Under the pieces are notes generated by a model. That model saw nothing but the letters and a program-made list of their open reading frames with translations, made no database searches and had not been told where the DNA came from. The translations under genes and the position numbers were made by a program. Source: Anarhynchus alexandrinus (lineage: Eukaryota; Chordata; Aves; Charadriiformes; Charadriidae). Taken from it: a DNA stretch of 64,000 bases. Location: positions 1,515,921 through 1,579,920 of the forward strand of contig VUYV01000102.1 in the NCBI GenBank assembly GCA_008711295.1, given 5' to 3'. How positions within the stretch are numbered: the first letter of the stretch is position 1; each line of letters begins with the position of its first letter. Positions 34,860 through 45,768 of this stretch are shown here, one piece after another.

Positions 34860-35060
34860 AAAGCACATAACCATCTGCTGAAGTTATCACTTTGCAGCAT
34901 GAGCCAGCATTTGAACATCTCTGTCCCTGCCAGTAATTAACATTACAGTCAATGGGAATTAATGTTCAGGCTTTCAGAGGAAATGGGGGTAATTAAACTA
35001 ATCACAAGAAGTACACAACAATTATTGTTATTATTTTAAATCTCGAGTCAATTAGCTATG
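34860..35060. promoter_or_regulatory. Possible conserved non-coding element (TAATTA-rich)
   Basis: A stretch with balanced composition and several homeodomain-type words (agtaattaacatt, ggtaattaaactaatcac, gtcaattagctatgctagcc). Such blocks often mark conserved enhancers in gene deserts. This is a visual impression only, and no conservation data were available. Confidence 0.15.
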
Positions 35061-38000
35061 CTAGCCACTCTTTGGCAAAAGCTCACTGTTTATGGTAGCT
35101 AAATATAAGATTAAAATTAGTGATGGCAGAACATATTTTAGCTACTTAACTTAGGTCAGGACTTACAGTATTGTTTTGATTTAAATGCTATATATAAAAT
35201 TAAGAGAAGACTGTCCAGAGGCAGAACCTTTTTTAACAACCTATTAATAGTTATTGGGCCTGAATGCTCTACCAGAAATACAAAAAGGAGTTAACTCCAA
35301 AGAAGCTGAAGACAGGCACGGGTGCTTAACATGAAAATCTGATCAACAAGAACCATGAATTTAACAGGCTGATTTATCTGAAGATTTTGATCCATGTAAC
35401 AAGTGTATTAATATACATTAAACATTCTTAGACAGGTGAAGTCAATCACTATCTATAACTATACTACAATCACTACACTATAACTAAGGGTTTATTTGAA
35501 GTCAATTATTTTAAACAATTGTGCGCCAAAATTTTGTTGTGATGGTTAATTTCATTAATCAGCCTTACCCTCTGGATTACATTTGCAGGCAGTCTTGTGC
35601 CATAGCTTTAACAAAGACTTGCTTGGAAGTACATATTATTATTCAGTTTAAAGCAAAACAGACAAATTTATTAGGAAAACAAGAATGTAAGGATCAGAGC
35701 TGCTGGATATCATGGTGCTTAGGATAGAAAGAAAGTAGTTGCCTTTGCATCCACTGTAGCTGCCTGCCATATAGGCAAGATATTTTCTCCACAAAATGTT
35801 GCCCCAGTAACTTTGAATCTACACCACAATAAGGAATGACACACTGAACTCTTGCATCAGGCCTTGGAGAATGCAACTTCCATTGCCTTCTGAGCTCTGC
35901 AGCCAGAAAAACCTCTCATTCCTCTGCCTGCCTCCCTTCATATTGTTCAGTTAAGGTTTCCTGAAAGTTTGTTCTGGGCAGGAGTTCCTCTAAAGACAGT
36001 ACTTCGTATGCCTGTGTACGTGTGTGCATGTGTGAATTATCACTAAAATATTTCAAGAGAATAGACCTTTTTCAGTCTTCTTGCAGGAACAAAAGAATTT
36101 TTGCTGCTACATCACACTCCATACGCTGATATGGACAATGCTGATATTAGAATCCATTCCAAGTGCACTGAAAGAGGACAAATGCTACTTGTTTTTCTGG
36201 TTGTGGGCTGGGATAAGGGCTTTCAGTTCTTTACTGTAGCAGAAGTATAAGGAGGCTGATTGTACCTTAATGTCAGATATAAAGATAGTAAAGATGGTTT
36301 TGTCCAGAAATAATAATTTATATTTTTTTGTAAGTGATAGGTCATCTTATACAAAAGGAATTTTTTTAGTGAAAATATTAATTTGGTCTGAATTTCTTCA
36401 ATATATCTTTAGAAAAGTTATCCTTTTCTTCTTCTCATTTTTTTTACTGACTAGTGTTTTCAAAATACTTTTATTCATTTCCTGTTTAAAAATTGACATA
36501 TTATGACATATTTCATGTGTTAGCTTTTACTTTCCTTTCTGCACTGCTGCTTCCCTAAGTCTTACAAGAAGTTCTAACATTGCATTTCTAAGAAATTAAA
36601 TTTTAATTTTGCCAAGATATTCTCTATTTTCCATGTGATAATTTTGTTAGCTTTGTGTGAAATTTCACATTTTGGTGAAATACAGCTAGCAGAATATGTA
36701 TTCTAGTTCTGTTCTAAATTATAGTCAGACAACTATTTTCCATGTAGTGCAAAAATTACAGTTTATGGTGCCAATCAGACTCCAGCCTTCATTTCTTACA
36801 TTTACAATCCCTCTCCCTCATAAAACCCACATGTATTATCCTAGTTCACAGGATAAACACCTTTCAAGATAAGTATTCTCTTGTCTCTTTTTGCTCTTTT
36901 CTACCTTGTTCTACATCAGCCTGTGAAAGGGTCAACAACATTTAGTTCTGAAGTGAAGAAGAAAAATGGTCTTGTTCATTTTTATAAAAAATAGTAAAAG
37001 GTTCCCCCACCACACGGTCTTGTTATCAGTTTACACGTTGAAGCATGTTGCAGGAAATTATGAATGAAAAGATAATAAAATGGCTTTCGACTGTCTCAGT
37101 AAAACATGCACGCTGCCAACATTTTTGTCATCAATAATTCTCTCATAAACATGGGTCTCTTCTTTCATTATGCAGTCTGTCATGCTTTATTGAACCACAT
37201 AATTTCACCTAATTAAAATAAGCACTGTGTAGTTTCCTCCCCCTTAATTTTTTTAGCTGGACAAGTGCCAGTAATGATGTTTAGAGTATCCTAAGTGGAC
37301 ATCCTGTTAAATATTCATTCTTATGCTCCTCTTTGCAGTCAAAAGTACAGTAACTCCTGCTGATTTCCCTTCTGAATACCAATATTCACTCTATTTATCT
37401 GATGATTTAATATATAGTAAACAGTCTAGGACTGGTAGTTAAGGAGGCTGGAAAAGGTTTATGTTTGTTAAAATGGGCAAAAAGATAGAAGACTACGTAA
37501 AACAGTTGACTGAGATCAAGCCAGCAACATAAACCGTTAAGTCTTTCATAAGTAATTATGCTACAAATCACTACATAATCACTCATCTGCTACTGTAGCA
37601 GATTTTTGTTTGGGCAACTTGTCTCAGACAAAAATTTTGTTTTTTCCTTTGAAAACAAGATGTCTCCATAATTTCATGCACAGAAAGAATCTAAACTAGA
37701 ATCATATTCTAGATGCCATATACCATTTGGAGAAGAAATAAATCTGATCCAACAATTGTGGCAGTCACCAGTCTACATTTGGCAATGAAGAAATTAGTGA
37801 CTGCTTGTGACAACACATGCTTTTATTTTAAGAGGTGACATTTTTAGTTCATTTTATTGAATTAAAGTGTGTTTAGGCATAAATATAAGACAGAGATAGT
37901 TTCATGAGAAGAACATCAGAATCGCAGAAATGATTAGTGAAAGGATTGTTGAGCTTATGAACAAAAGGAAAGAGAAGTGTAGTGTACGTTTCCAAAGGGG

Positions 38001-40520
38001 ATTACTGTCACGACTAACATTTTCATCACAAAACTCTGCTTTGTTTTACACACACAGACATGAAAAAAAGATGGCAATAATGTATGCTAATACTTTATCA
38101 GATCCTGCTATGAGTCACCTTTTTGGAGCTGGCTTTATAAATAATGGCAAAAATGTGCCACATGACATTCATTAGAGTTGTAAGTTTTCTTCATGCTTAA
38201 GTAAGATACTATTGTTCAGGAATGAAAGCGAGCTCAGATTTACCATATTGCCACATTTTTCCCCCATTTGTTCACATCCATTAACAGCTTTTAGCTTGTA
38301 ACTGAATTTCATTTTCAGAAAGATTAAAACACAGATGGATAATCAGAAAGAAAAAGCTCAGGGATATCAGAAGAATCACTCTTTAGAATGTCAGCTCTGA
38401 CAAGACTAACACGAGTCCCACATTCTATGAATTTAGGGGGTTTTGAATCCAAAAGAGTGTATAGCTTTCGTTCAGGTTGGTAAAAGCTTTAGCTGTTTAC
38501 ATTTTCTGTTTATACCAGGAACTTCTGTTAAGGTTTGGTCTTGTAGGAATTTCATTCACTTCACATTCACTTGCCTTGCACTGACTGCAGTGATGGGTTT
38601 ACGCAGATGCTCAGAGGCTCTAGAAGACTATGTTTGAAACGGGACAGCAATACTTCCTTGGCATGGTGCTTATTATCATACTGAATACCTTATAATGATT
38701 AAAACTTTTCTCCTCATCAAAATTCTGTGAAAGACACCAGTGTTTTTACTGCCATTTTACTGCACAGGTGAAAGGCAGAATTACCCCAAGTGACATCAGA
38801 AATCTCCAAAATAGTTACGAGTTAGTCCTCAGTCTACCAAATTATAGCTTACGTATTTACAAGAGGTTTTTGGTGAACTCTGTTTGAATTCTTTAGCTAC
38901 CTAAGATTATGAAATAGGAACAGTTATTTATGGTGTGTTTTGATAGTACCTATAAACCCTGTTCATACAAGTTATAAGTAATAATAGCTAAAATAATCAT
39001 AATGTATTTTTTTTAATGACTGGTTGAACGTGTATCAGAGTATTTGCTCTTCCTACTTTTAAAAAATGCACAGTGAAAAATCATGATAATTTACAAGTGA
39101 GCAAATCTTTGTGAAAACTCACAGTTGCCTACAGAAACATAGATGCCATTTTTGATATCTGTAAATTATCTTTCTTTATGGAATGACATTACATTAATTC
39201 TTCCAGTACCAAAGAAGGAATAAAATATAGAATAAATTTGAATTCATTCCCCAATATTAGCTATATGCAATTGATACCTTATTTTTCAAAGTTCTTTAGT
39301 TAAGAATATTTAGCAACTTCTTTATAGTTTTTAGGCTTAGATATGTAACGGAAAACTGACTGTGCAGTTATATTTTAAACACTGTAAGTTATGCTACCAT
39401 TTTCAAGCAGTACTAATTTTATTTAGGGAAAAGGAAATTTAAATTTAATCTCTCCATAGTACAATGCAGAGGGACTCATTTAAACATTGAAGTAATTTAA
39501 ACAACCCATACAGTCTTGAAAGTATTATACGGGTAGCATTAGGCATATGAATCAAAGTCCAGTAATGAAAAGAACCTTTAGATCATGCCTTGCATTAAGA
39601 AAGTTCCTTTGCCATATCTGAAAGACTAAGAGGTGTTGGGTTTTGACAGATTGCTTGCTTATTTATTTCTTTAAACTTTTGTTGGTTTTTTTTTAGTATG
39701 ATCAAGAACTCATTTAAATTACAAAATAATGAAAAAAATCTTCCAAAACTTGTGTCTATTTGTGTTTGTACATGTAATTTTCATTACCTCCTGTACATAT
39801 GTATAAAATATCTAGTTAACCTTGTATTTTAATTATGCTAAATTGTAAAGCTCTCAAAAAAAATCATAAAAATCATAAAAATCAGTAGCGTTTGCTATAA
39901 TAAAAGAAATATTTGAAAATTAATACAAAATCAATAGTAATATTAGTGAAAATTCAATATTAGTCTTACTTTTGACTGAGAATGACAACATCACAAAAGC
40001 TGTGAGACAAAATGGACAGAAAAAAATTGAGCTCTTAAACAACTTCTCTGTGCTTTTGAACTCAACAAATTAATCCTGGTCAGGCAATACCTATGATTCA
40101 ATTACTATTTTCTTGATCCTCTGCACCCTACTGAAAAGTTTTTTTCTTGTGCTATTCAGCTTCCTCTTAAGCCTCCTCCATTTTCTATCAGCACTTGATT
40201 TAACAATCATTCTTCAACAGCATTTTTGCAAAACCCACTCTAGGGGTTTTAACCTTGCCTCTTGGGTGAAATATTGGAATAAGAGTAATGATGTCTTATT
40301 AAAGTTAGTCCTAATAAGAACAGCTCATCCTTGCCCTGTGGTGCCCTTTGGAAACACAAAGCTAATGTAAGAGAGAGGGTATTCCTAGTGTATGATGCTA
40401 ACTTGAGTGTTCTCAGACAGTTTCCTGTTTATTTTCCCTTTATAAAATGTTCATTTATCTTTATACTGTTCTTTTCATTCTTCTTCATAAATATTTGCTT
40501 CTCTGTTTCTTTTCCCTCAG
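35061..40520. other. AT-rich intergenic DNA
   Basis: No repeat or supported exon found. A small triplicated aaaatcata word occurs at 39858-39884. Confidence 0.4.
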
Positions 40521-40624
40521 GGAAAAGGACAGAAGTGACTCAGATGTTGTCACAGATGCAAAATAAAGATGACAGTATGTTGTACAAGGATGTGTTTGGA
40601 TTATAAAGAGTAGCATCAAATGTG
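40521..40624 (+). other. Candidate exon behind a very strong acceptor
   Basis: The acceptor ttctctgtttcttttccctcag ends at 40520 and a donor atgtg|gtaagg follows 40624. One frame reads KRTEVTQMLSQMQNKDDSML, then YKDVFGL and stops inside the segment at about 40604; the other frames close earlier. It could be the last coding exon of a transcript, a non-coding exon, or chance. The peptide is polar and was not recognised. Confidence 0.25.
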
Positions 40625-40849
40625 GTAAGGAAGGAATTTCCTTTCCTTTACTGCATGGCAAAGTGACAATGTGGATTACATTGTTTGTTTTCTCACATTG
40701 TCTCCTCACACTGTATTGCACGCAATTTTTCATTATTCATAACAATAAAAAGTGCAGCACAAGGCATTTTTGAGCCTTTTTTTTTTGTGGTGCATAAATG
40801 TATCTATGAAAAAAGTTTCTCTAACTACAAGATGTATTGATAACAATTT

Positions 40850-41060
40850 GCTAGCACTCATACATGCAGTTATTTCATCATGGATGGCTTTGAGGTTGAC
40901 CAGGCATGATTTCCCCTTCATAAATCCATGAGGATCCCCCCTAATCACTTTCTTGTCCTCAAAAAGTTTGGAAACGGTTTACAGGATTATTTACTCTAAC
41001 ACTTTCCCAGGGATTGAGGTGACAGTGATCAGTAGGATTGAGCATAAAACCACTGGATTT
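40850..41060 (-). mobile_element. CR1-type reverse-transcriptase fragment (old)
   Basis: Minus-strand translation gives SIPGKVLE, then after breaks KKVIRGDPHGFMKGKSCLVN and LKAIHDEIT. This matches the CR1 reverse-transcriptase stretch usually reading [13 protein letters not shown]. It is more decayed than the neighbouring copy and has no 3' end, so it is an independent, older fragment. Confidence 0.75.
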
Positions 41061-41168
41061 CCCATGCACTTCATCCTCACCCCCAGGGCTGTGTTGCCAC
41101 ACTTAATACATTTCAGGTCTTCTGTGGTGTATTTTTGTTGCCCATACAGAAGAGCAGCAGTGGGTAGC

Positions 41169-42003
41169 AGAATCATAGAATTATTTGGGTTGGAAGGGAC
41201 CTTCAAAGACCGGTTAGTTCTAACCCCCCTGCCATGGGAAGAGACATCTTTAACTAGATCAGGGTACTCAAAGTCACGTCCAACCTGAGCTTGAACACTT
41301 CCAGGGCATCCACAGTTTCTCTGGGCAACCTATTCCAGTGTCTCACCATCCTCGTCATAAAAGGTTTCTTCCTTATGTCCAATCTAAACCTACCGTCTTT
41401 CAGTTTAAAACTGTTGCCACTTGTCCTGTCACTACGGGCTTGTTAAAAAGATCTTGCTCCGTCTTTCTTACAACCAACCTTATACATTGAAAGGAAGCAA
41501 TAAGGTCTCTCTGTTGCCTTCTCTTCTCCAGGTTGTACAACCCCAACTGTCTTAGCCTTTCTTCATAGGAGAGCTGTACCAGCCCTCTGATCATTTTCAT
41601 GACCCTCCTCTGGACCTTCTCCAAAAGGTCTATGTCTGTCTTATACTTGGCACTCCAGACCTGGATGCAACTCTCCAGATGGGGCCTCATGAGAGCAGAG
41701 CAGAGGAGAAAAATCATCTCCCTCAACCTGCTGGCCACATTTCCTTTTATGCCAGGATATGGTTGGCTTTCTGGGCTGCAATCACATATTGCTGACTCAT
41801 ATCCAATTCAACCACCAGTATTCTCAAGTCCTTTTCAGCAGGGCTGCTCTCAATCCATTCATCCCCCAGTTTGTATTGATATTGGGGATTGCCCTGACCC
41901 AGGTGCAGGACATTACACTTGGCCTTGTTGAACTGCATGAGGTTCCCATGGGCCCATTCCTCAAGCCTGTCGAGGTCCTTCTGGATGGTGTCCCTTCTAG
42001 CAT
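41169..42003 (-). mobile_element. CR1 LINE, 3' part of ORF2 plus 3' end
   Basis: The 3' terminus agaatcatagaattatttgg lies at 41169. Minus-strand text includes [60 protein letters not shown] sequence ([12 protein letters not shown]) and [17 protein letters not shown]. Frameshifts separate these blocks. At its upstream end, near 42003, ORF2 text (RRDTIQKD) joins directly and in frame to ORF1-type text, described in the next entry. Confidence 0.93.
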
Positions 42004-42300
42004 AATAGTTCAAGAGCTGGACAATCTTGAGAAGTCTCTCCACAACATCCTTGATTTAAGCCCCTGGCCAGTAGTAAACCATGTTAGACAACAGGGCAAG
42101 ATGGCAGACTGGGGCCTCCATCCCCCACAATGGAGTTACCTACTGCAATCCCTTGCTTCTTTCCCCTGGAGCTGCTGTGTCGCTCAGGCTCAGCCAGCAC
42201 CCAGCCCATCATCTGCTACCAGGGGACTGACCAGGTATCTCTTCGCTGTGCTCGAGGCCTCTGCTCTGCCTAGCATCTACTGAAGAGATGCTTGACTCTG
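42004..42300 (-). mobile_element. CR1 ORF1 esterase-region fragment fused to ORF2 3' part
   Basis: Minus-strand reading gives KKQGIAVGNSIVGDGGPSLP and, after a frame change, [17 protein letters not shown]. These fit the CR1 ORF1 esterase-type domain, which usually reads VVVGDSLLRGTE...P and DV.ERL..IV...DYYPLL. The domain should continue to the LLFHVGTND block and then the whole endonuclease and reverse transcriptase. Instead it joins at NYY(A)RRDTIQKD to late ORF2, so some 2.5-3 kb are absent. This is an internally deleted CR1. Confidence 0.65.
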
Positions 42301-42367
42301 CTTGATCAGGAGTCAGGTGGGAAAAAAAGCTCAAAGCACCTTTTGATCAAGAGCAGCTGACAGCTCT

Positions 42368-42646
42368 TTAAGAGCAACAAGGGTTTGTTAGAAGACTCAG
42401 CCTCCTACAGCTATCTTTTTCTGAGGTTCTTCCAGGAGTCTGATGATCCCGAAAGATATTCCAAAAAGGTCTTAAAGATGTGCCCAAAAACTGCTGTGCA
42501 AACTGCTGCACTTGCTGGTTGCCTCTGTTAGCTACCATTTCTGACATGGGATTCAAATAATACAAAGTATGCAGTTCAGTGACACTCAGTGGCTGCCCAC
42601 TGGTGGATACTGAGAAATTCTGAATGAAACATGGTTTGATCCTCAC
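42368..42646 (-). other. Open frame upstream of the CR1 ORF1 fragment, unidentified
   Basis: A 92-codon minus-strand frame opens at GTG with no ATG at the start. It reads GQPLSVTELHTLYYLNPMSE, then MVANRGNQQVQQFAQQFLGT and SLRPFWNIFRDHQTPGRTSE. It looks protein-like and lies immediately upstream, in sense, of the CR1 ORF1 text. It may be the ORF1 amino-terminal part or 5' region of the same element, a retroviral gag-like remnant, or a host exon. No splice signals flank it clearly. Confidence 0.3.
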
Positions 42647-43117
42647 AAAATTAAGTTCTCACTGCACTTTTTTTCTCCTCTGTTTATGGTGGAGTATGTG
42701 CCATTAAAATTTCTTGAGTTCTAATTTAGTTAGAACATTTACACTAGTGCTTTTGACTCTCAAATTTATTATATACTGATTATTACTATAGTAGAACAAA
42801 ATATATGTTACCTCATATTTTGGCAGTAACATATAGTTGATTTTGGACATTAGTTTTACTATACTATCCCAAGCACCAATTATATATTATTATGGCCCTG
42901 TCGCTGATGTTAGGTGGTTGTACACAGAGGTTTGGTGTAGAGAGACTGCAAATGCTTGTGGCAAGATAACGAATTGAAACACTATTACATTTTTACTAGA
43001 AGACACAAAAAAAGAAGAAAAAGTAAACAGAAATAATTAAAAATTATTAAAAAAAAAGTGGATTTCAGTTTGACAGCCCTTTTTTCTTCCCTTGTTATAT
43101 TCAGAATGAACATATAT
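42647..43117. other. AT-rich spacer
   Basis: Nothing recognised. A-rich patches at 43010-43060. Confidence 0.4.
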
Positions 43118-44345
43118 TCATAATGAACAGGCACAGTCAACATGGTTTTGCAAAAGGAGAGTCCTGTTTACCTAATATGATACCCTTCTACGATAGGGTC
43201 ACCCACCTAGTGGATGAAGGGAATCTGGTGGATGTAGTTTTTCTGAATTTTGGTAAGGCTTTTAAAACTGTCCCTCACAGCATCCTTCTGGACAAGTTGT
43301 CCAACTGTGGGATGAGCGGGTTCACAGTGTGCTGGGTGAAGAACTGGCTGAAGGGCAGAGCTCAAAGGGTTGGCTGCATCTGGCTGGCGACCAGTCACCA
43401 GCGGTGTTCCTCAGGGTTTAATTCTAGGGCCAGTTCTGTTCAATTCTGGCCAGTTCTGGATGCAGGAGTTGAATGTATCCTTAGCAAGTTTGCTGATGAC
43501 ACTAGACTAGGAGGTGCTGTTGACTCTCTTGAGGGACAGGAGGCCTTGCAGAGGGATCTAGATAGATTGAAGCATTGGGCTATGATTAATGGGATGAAAT
43601 TTAGCAAGTCAAAATGCTGGATTTTGCACTTCAGATGGAGTAATGCCGGGCACAAGTATAAATCAGGAGAGGAGTAGCTGGAGAACAGCCTTACAGAAAG
43701 GGATCTGGGAGTTCTGGTTGACAGCAGGATCAGCAGGAGTCAGCAGTGAGCCCTAGCAGCCAAGAGGGCAAACTGCATCCTGGGGTCCATCAAACACACT
43801 ATCACCAGCGGGTCCAAAGAGGTGATTATCCTGACGTATTCAGCATTCCTGCTGCCTCACCTGGAGCACTGTGTGCAGTTCTGGGCCCCACAATTTAAGA
43901 AGAATGGGAAGGTACTCAAATAGATCCAGAGGAGAGCAGCAAAGCTGGCAAAAGGGCTGGAAGGGATGTCCTATGAGGAGTGGCTAAGGACTTTGGGCTT
44001 GTCAAGTTTGGAGAAGAGGAGTCTGAAGGGCCACCTCATTGCTCGCTACAGCTTCCTGAGGCGAGGAAGTGGCGAGGGAAGTGCTGATCTCTTCTCCTTG
44101 GTATCCAGTGATAGGACACATGGGAATGGCTCAAAGTTGCACCAGGGGAGGTTTAGACTGGACATTAGGGAGCATTTCCTTACTGAGAAGGTGGTCAAAC
44201 ACTAAAGCAGGCTTCCTGGAGAGATGGTCAATGTCCCAAGTCTGTCAGTGTTTAAGAGGCATTTGGACATGCCCTTAACAACATGCTTTAACTTTTGGTC
44301 AGGCAGTTGGACTAAGTGATCATTGTAGGTCCCTTGCAACTAAAA
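43118..44345 (+). mobile_element. CR1 LINE, reverse transcriptase to 3' end
   Basis: The first frame is open for about 184 codons: HSQHGFAKGESCLPN, VDVVFLNFGKAFKTVPHSIL, then KFADDTRLGGAVDSLEGQEA and MKFSKSKCWILHF. The FADD catalytic box lies at 43489-43500. The expected LFNIFINDL stretch before it is missing or scrambled (SSVQFWPVLDAG). Stops follow after SGEE (43675), after RSQQ and after VLK. Later text includes GMSYEEWLRTLGLSSLEKRS and FRLDIREHFLTEKVVKH. The element is inactive but retains the longest uninterrupted CR1 frame in the window. Confidence 0.94.
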
Positions 44346-44412
44346 TATTCTGTTCTATTCTATTCTATTCTATTCTATTCTATTCTATTCTATTCTATTC
44401 TATCCTATCCTC
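44346..44412 (+). repeat. (TTCTA)n microsatellite at a CR1 3' end
   Basis: About eleven units of ttcta, then two tcctat variants. It grows directly out of the CR1 terminal word (ctaaaatattctgttctatt), so it is most simply an expansion of the CR1 3' repeat. Confidence 0.92.
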
Positions 44413-45486
44413 TGTATCTAATTAAGTCTACTAAGATTACCAGAAGTTTGCAGTAGTTTTGATCTTGTGCTTTTTGCTTGAAAATAAAACAAAAAAATGC
44501 ACATGAAAGAATGAGGTGAAAAAAATTCAAAGGTAGAAGTTTCCTTCTGTTTCAATGCTGAATCCTGTTAACAGCTTCCCTGCAGGGCAGCGTATAGTAT
44601 TGGTACATCATCTGGACAGACATTTGGACCTGGAGGAGTTCCAGTAACCACACCTGTTTAAGACACTCATCTTTGCTGTAGTTTAGCTCACAGGTACACA
44701 GGCAAGTGTTGCAAAATCTGATTTGTTTAGTAAAATCAGTTTTCTTTTTTTTCAACGCACAACAAAATGTGAGAGAAAGGCAATTGAAAAAATAATATGG
44801 TCAAGTTAAAAAGATAGGAAGAAAAAGGCAGCAGCATGACCAAAGTCACAACTACATTCAAGGATACAGCTTATACTTCCTTTAGGTATCTCCAGTTGTC
44901 TACACATAAGCGAAATATCCAAGCTCGCTTTTGTGAAGAGAGGCAGTGGACAGAGCTCTAGTCAACAAAACCTAGAGAGCTTGTAAGGTGGTGAAATGTG
45001 ATTGTTTACTTTAGATTAAGTTAAACAGCTCACTCGTCTCCATTAACTGTTTTCACCTCATTTCTGCTGCCTTTGATGGGAGCTTAGATACTTAGCTCAT
45101 GCGGCGGCAGCTCTGCTTTAAGCATCTAAATTTCACGGCTCTGTGTCTTGCCTGGACTGTTGCTTATGACTTGGCTCAAACTGTTGGTGACAGCAGTGTC
45201 ACCCAGGTTCTTCTCTGTTGTTGGTCTGTTCTTGTTATGTCACATGATAAAAAGGTGAAGGTCCAACAAAGTCTGCTGGCATTTCAGAATACAGTGAAAG
45301 TGGCAGATGTGACAATAAAGCCAGTATGTTTTGGGGTTTTTGGTGGTGGTGCAGGGTTTTTTCTTGGTTTGTTTTTGTTTTGTTTTGGTTTATTTTGGTT
45401 TTTTTTTTTTGCATTACTATCAAATTAGGGAATATAAAAAGGATTGCTAACACTATAACATATCCTCTTTTTCTGTGTTCATGAAT
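44413..45486. other. Intergenic, with a G/T-rich patch
   Basis: No gene recognised. A G/T-rich low-complexity stretch occupies about 45328-45411 (ggggtttttggtggtggtgc, then many gtttt units). Confidence 0.4.
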
Positions 45487-45768
45487 AGAATTTCACGGAA
45501 TTTTTCAGAGTTGGAAGGGACCTCTAGAGATCATCTAGTCCAACTCCCCTGCCAAAGCAGGATTGCCCAGAGCACATTACTCAGGACTGCATCCAGGCGG
45601 GTCTTGAAAATCTCCAGAGAAGGGGACTCCACAACCTCCCTGGGCAGCCTGTGCCAGTGCTCTGTCACCCTAACCGTAAAGAAGTTTTTCCGTATATTTG
45701 AACGGAACCTCCTATGTTCCAACTTGTGCCCATTGCCCCTCGTCCTGTCATTGGGAACCACTGAAAAA
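45487..45768 (-). mobile_element. CR1 LINE 3' end
   Basis: Minus-strand translation is clean for 76 codons: [40 protein letters not shown] and [20 protein letters not shown]. Its wording ([22 protein letters not shown]) matches the interrupted 10.3 kb copy better than the others, so these two probably share a subfamily. Truncated to about 280 bases. Confidence 0.92.

Noticed and set aside
41759..42283. Longest plus-strand open frames over CR1 (174 aa here; also 19913-20415)
   Set aside because: They are antisense to minus-strand CR1 ORF2, a known side-effect of CR1 composition, and start at non-ATG codons.
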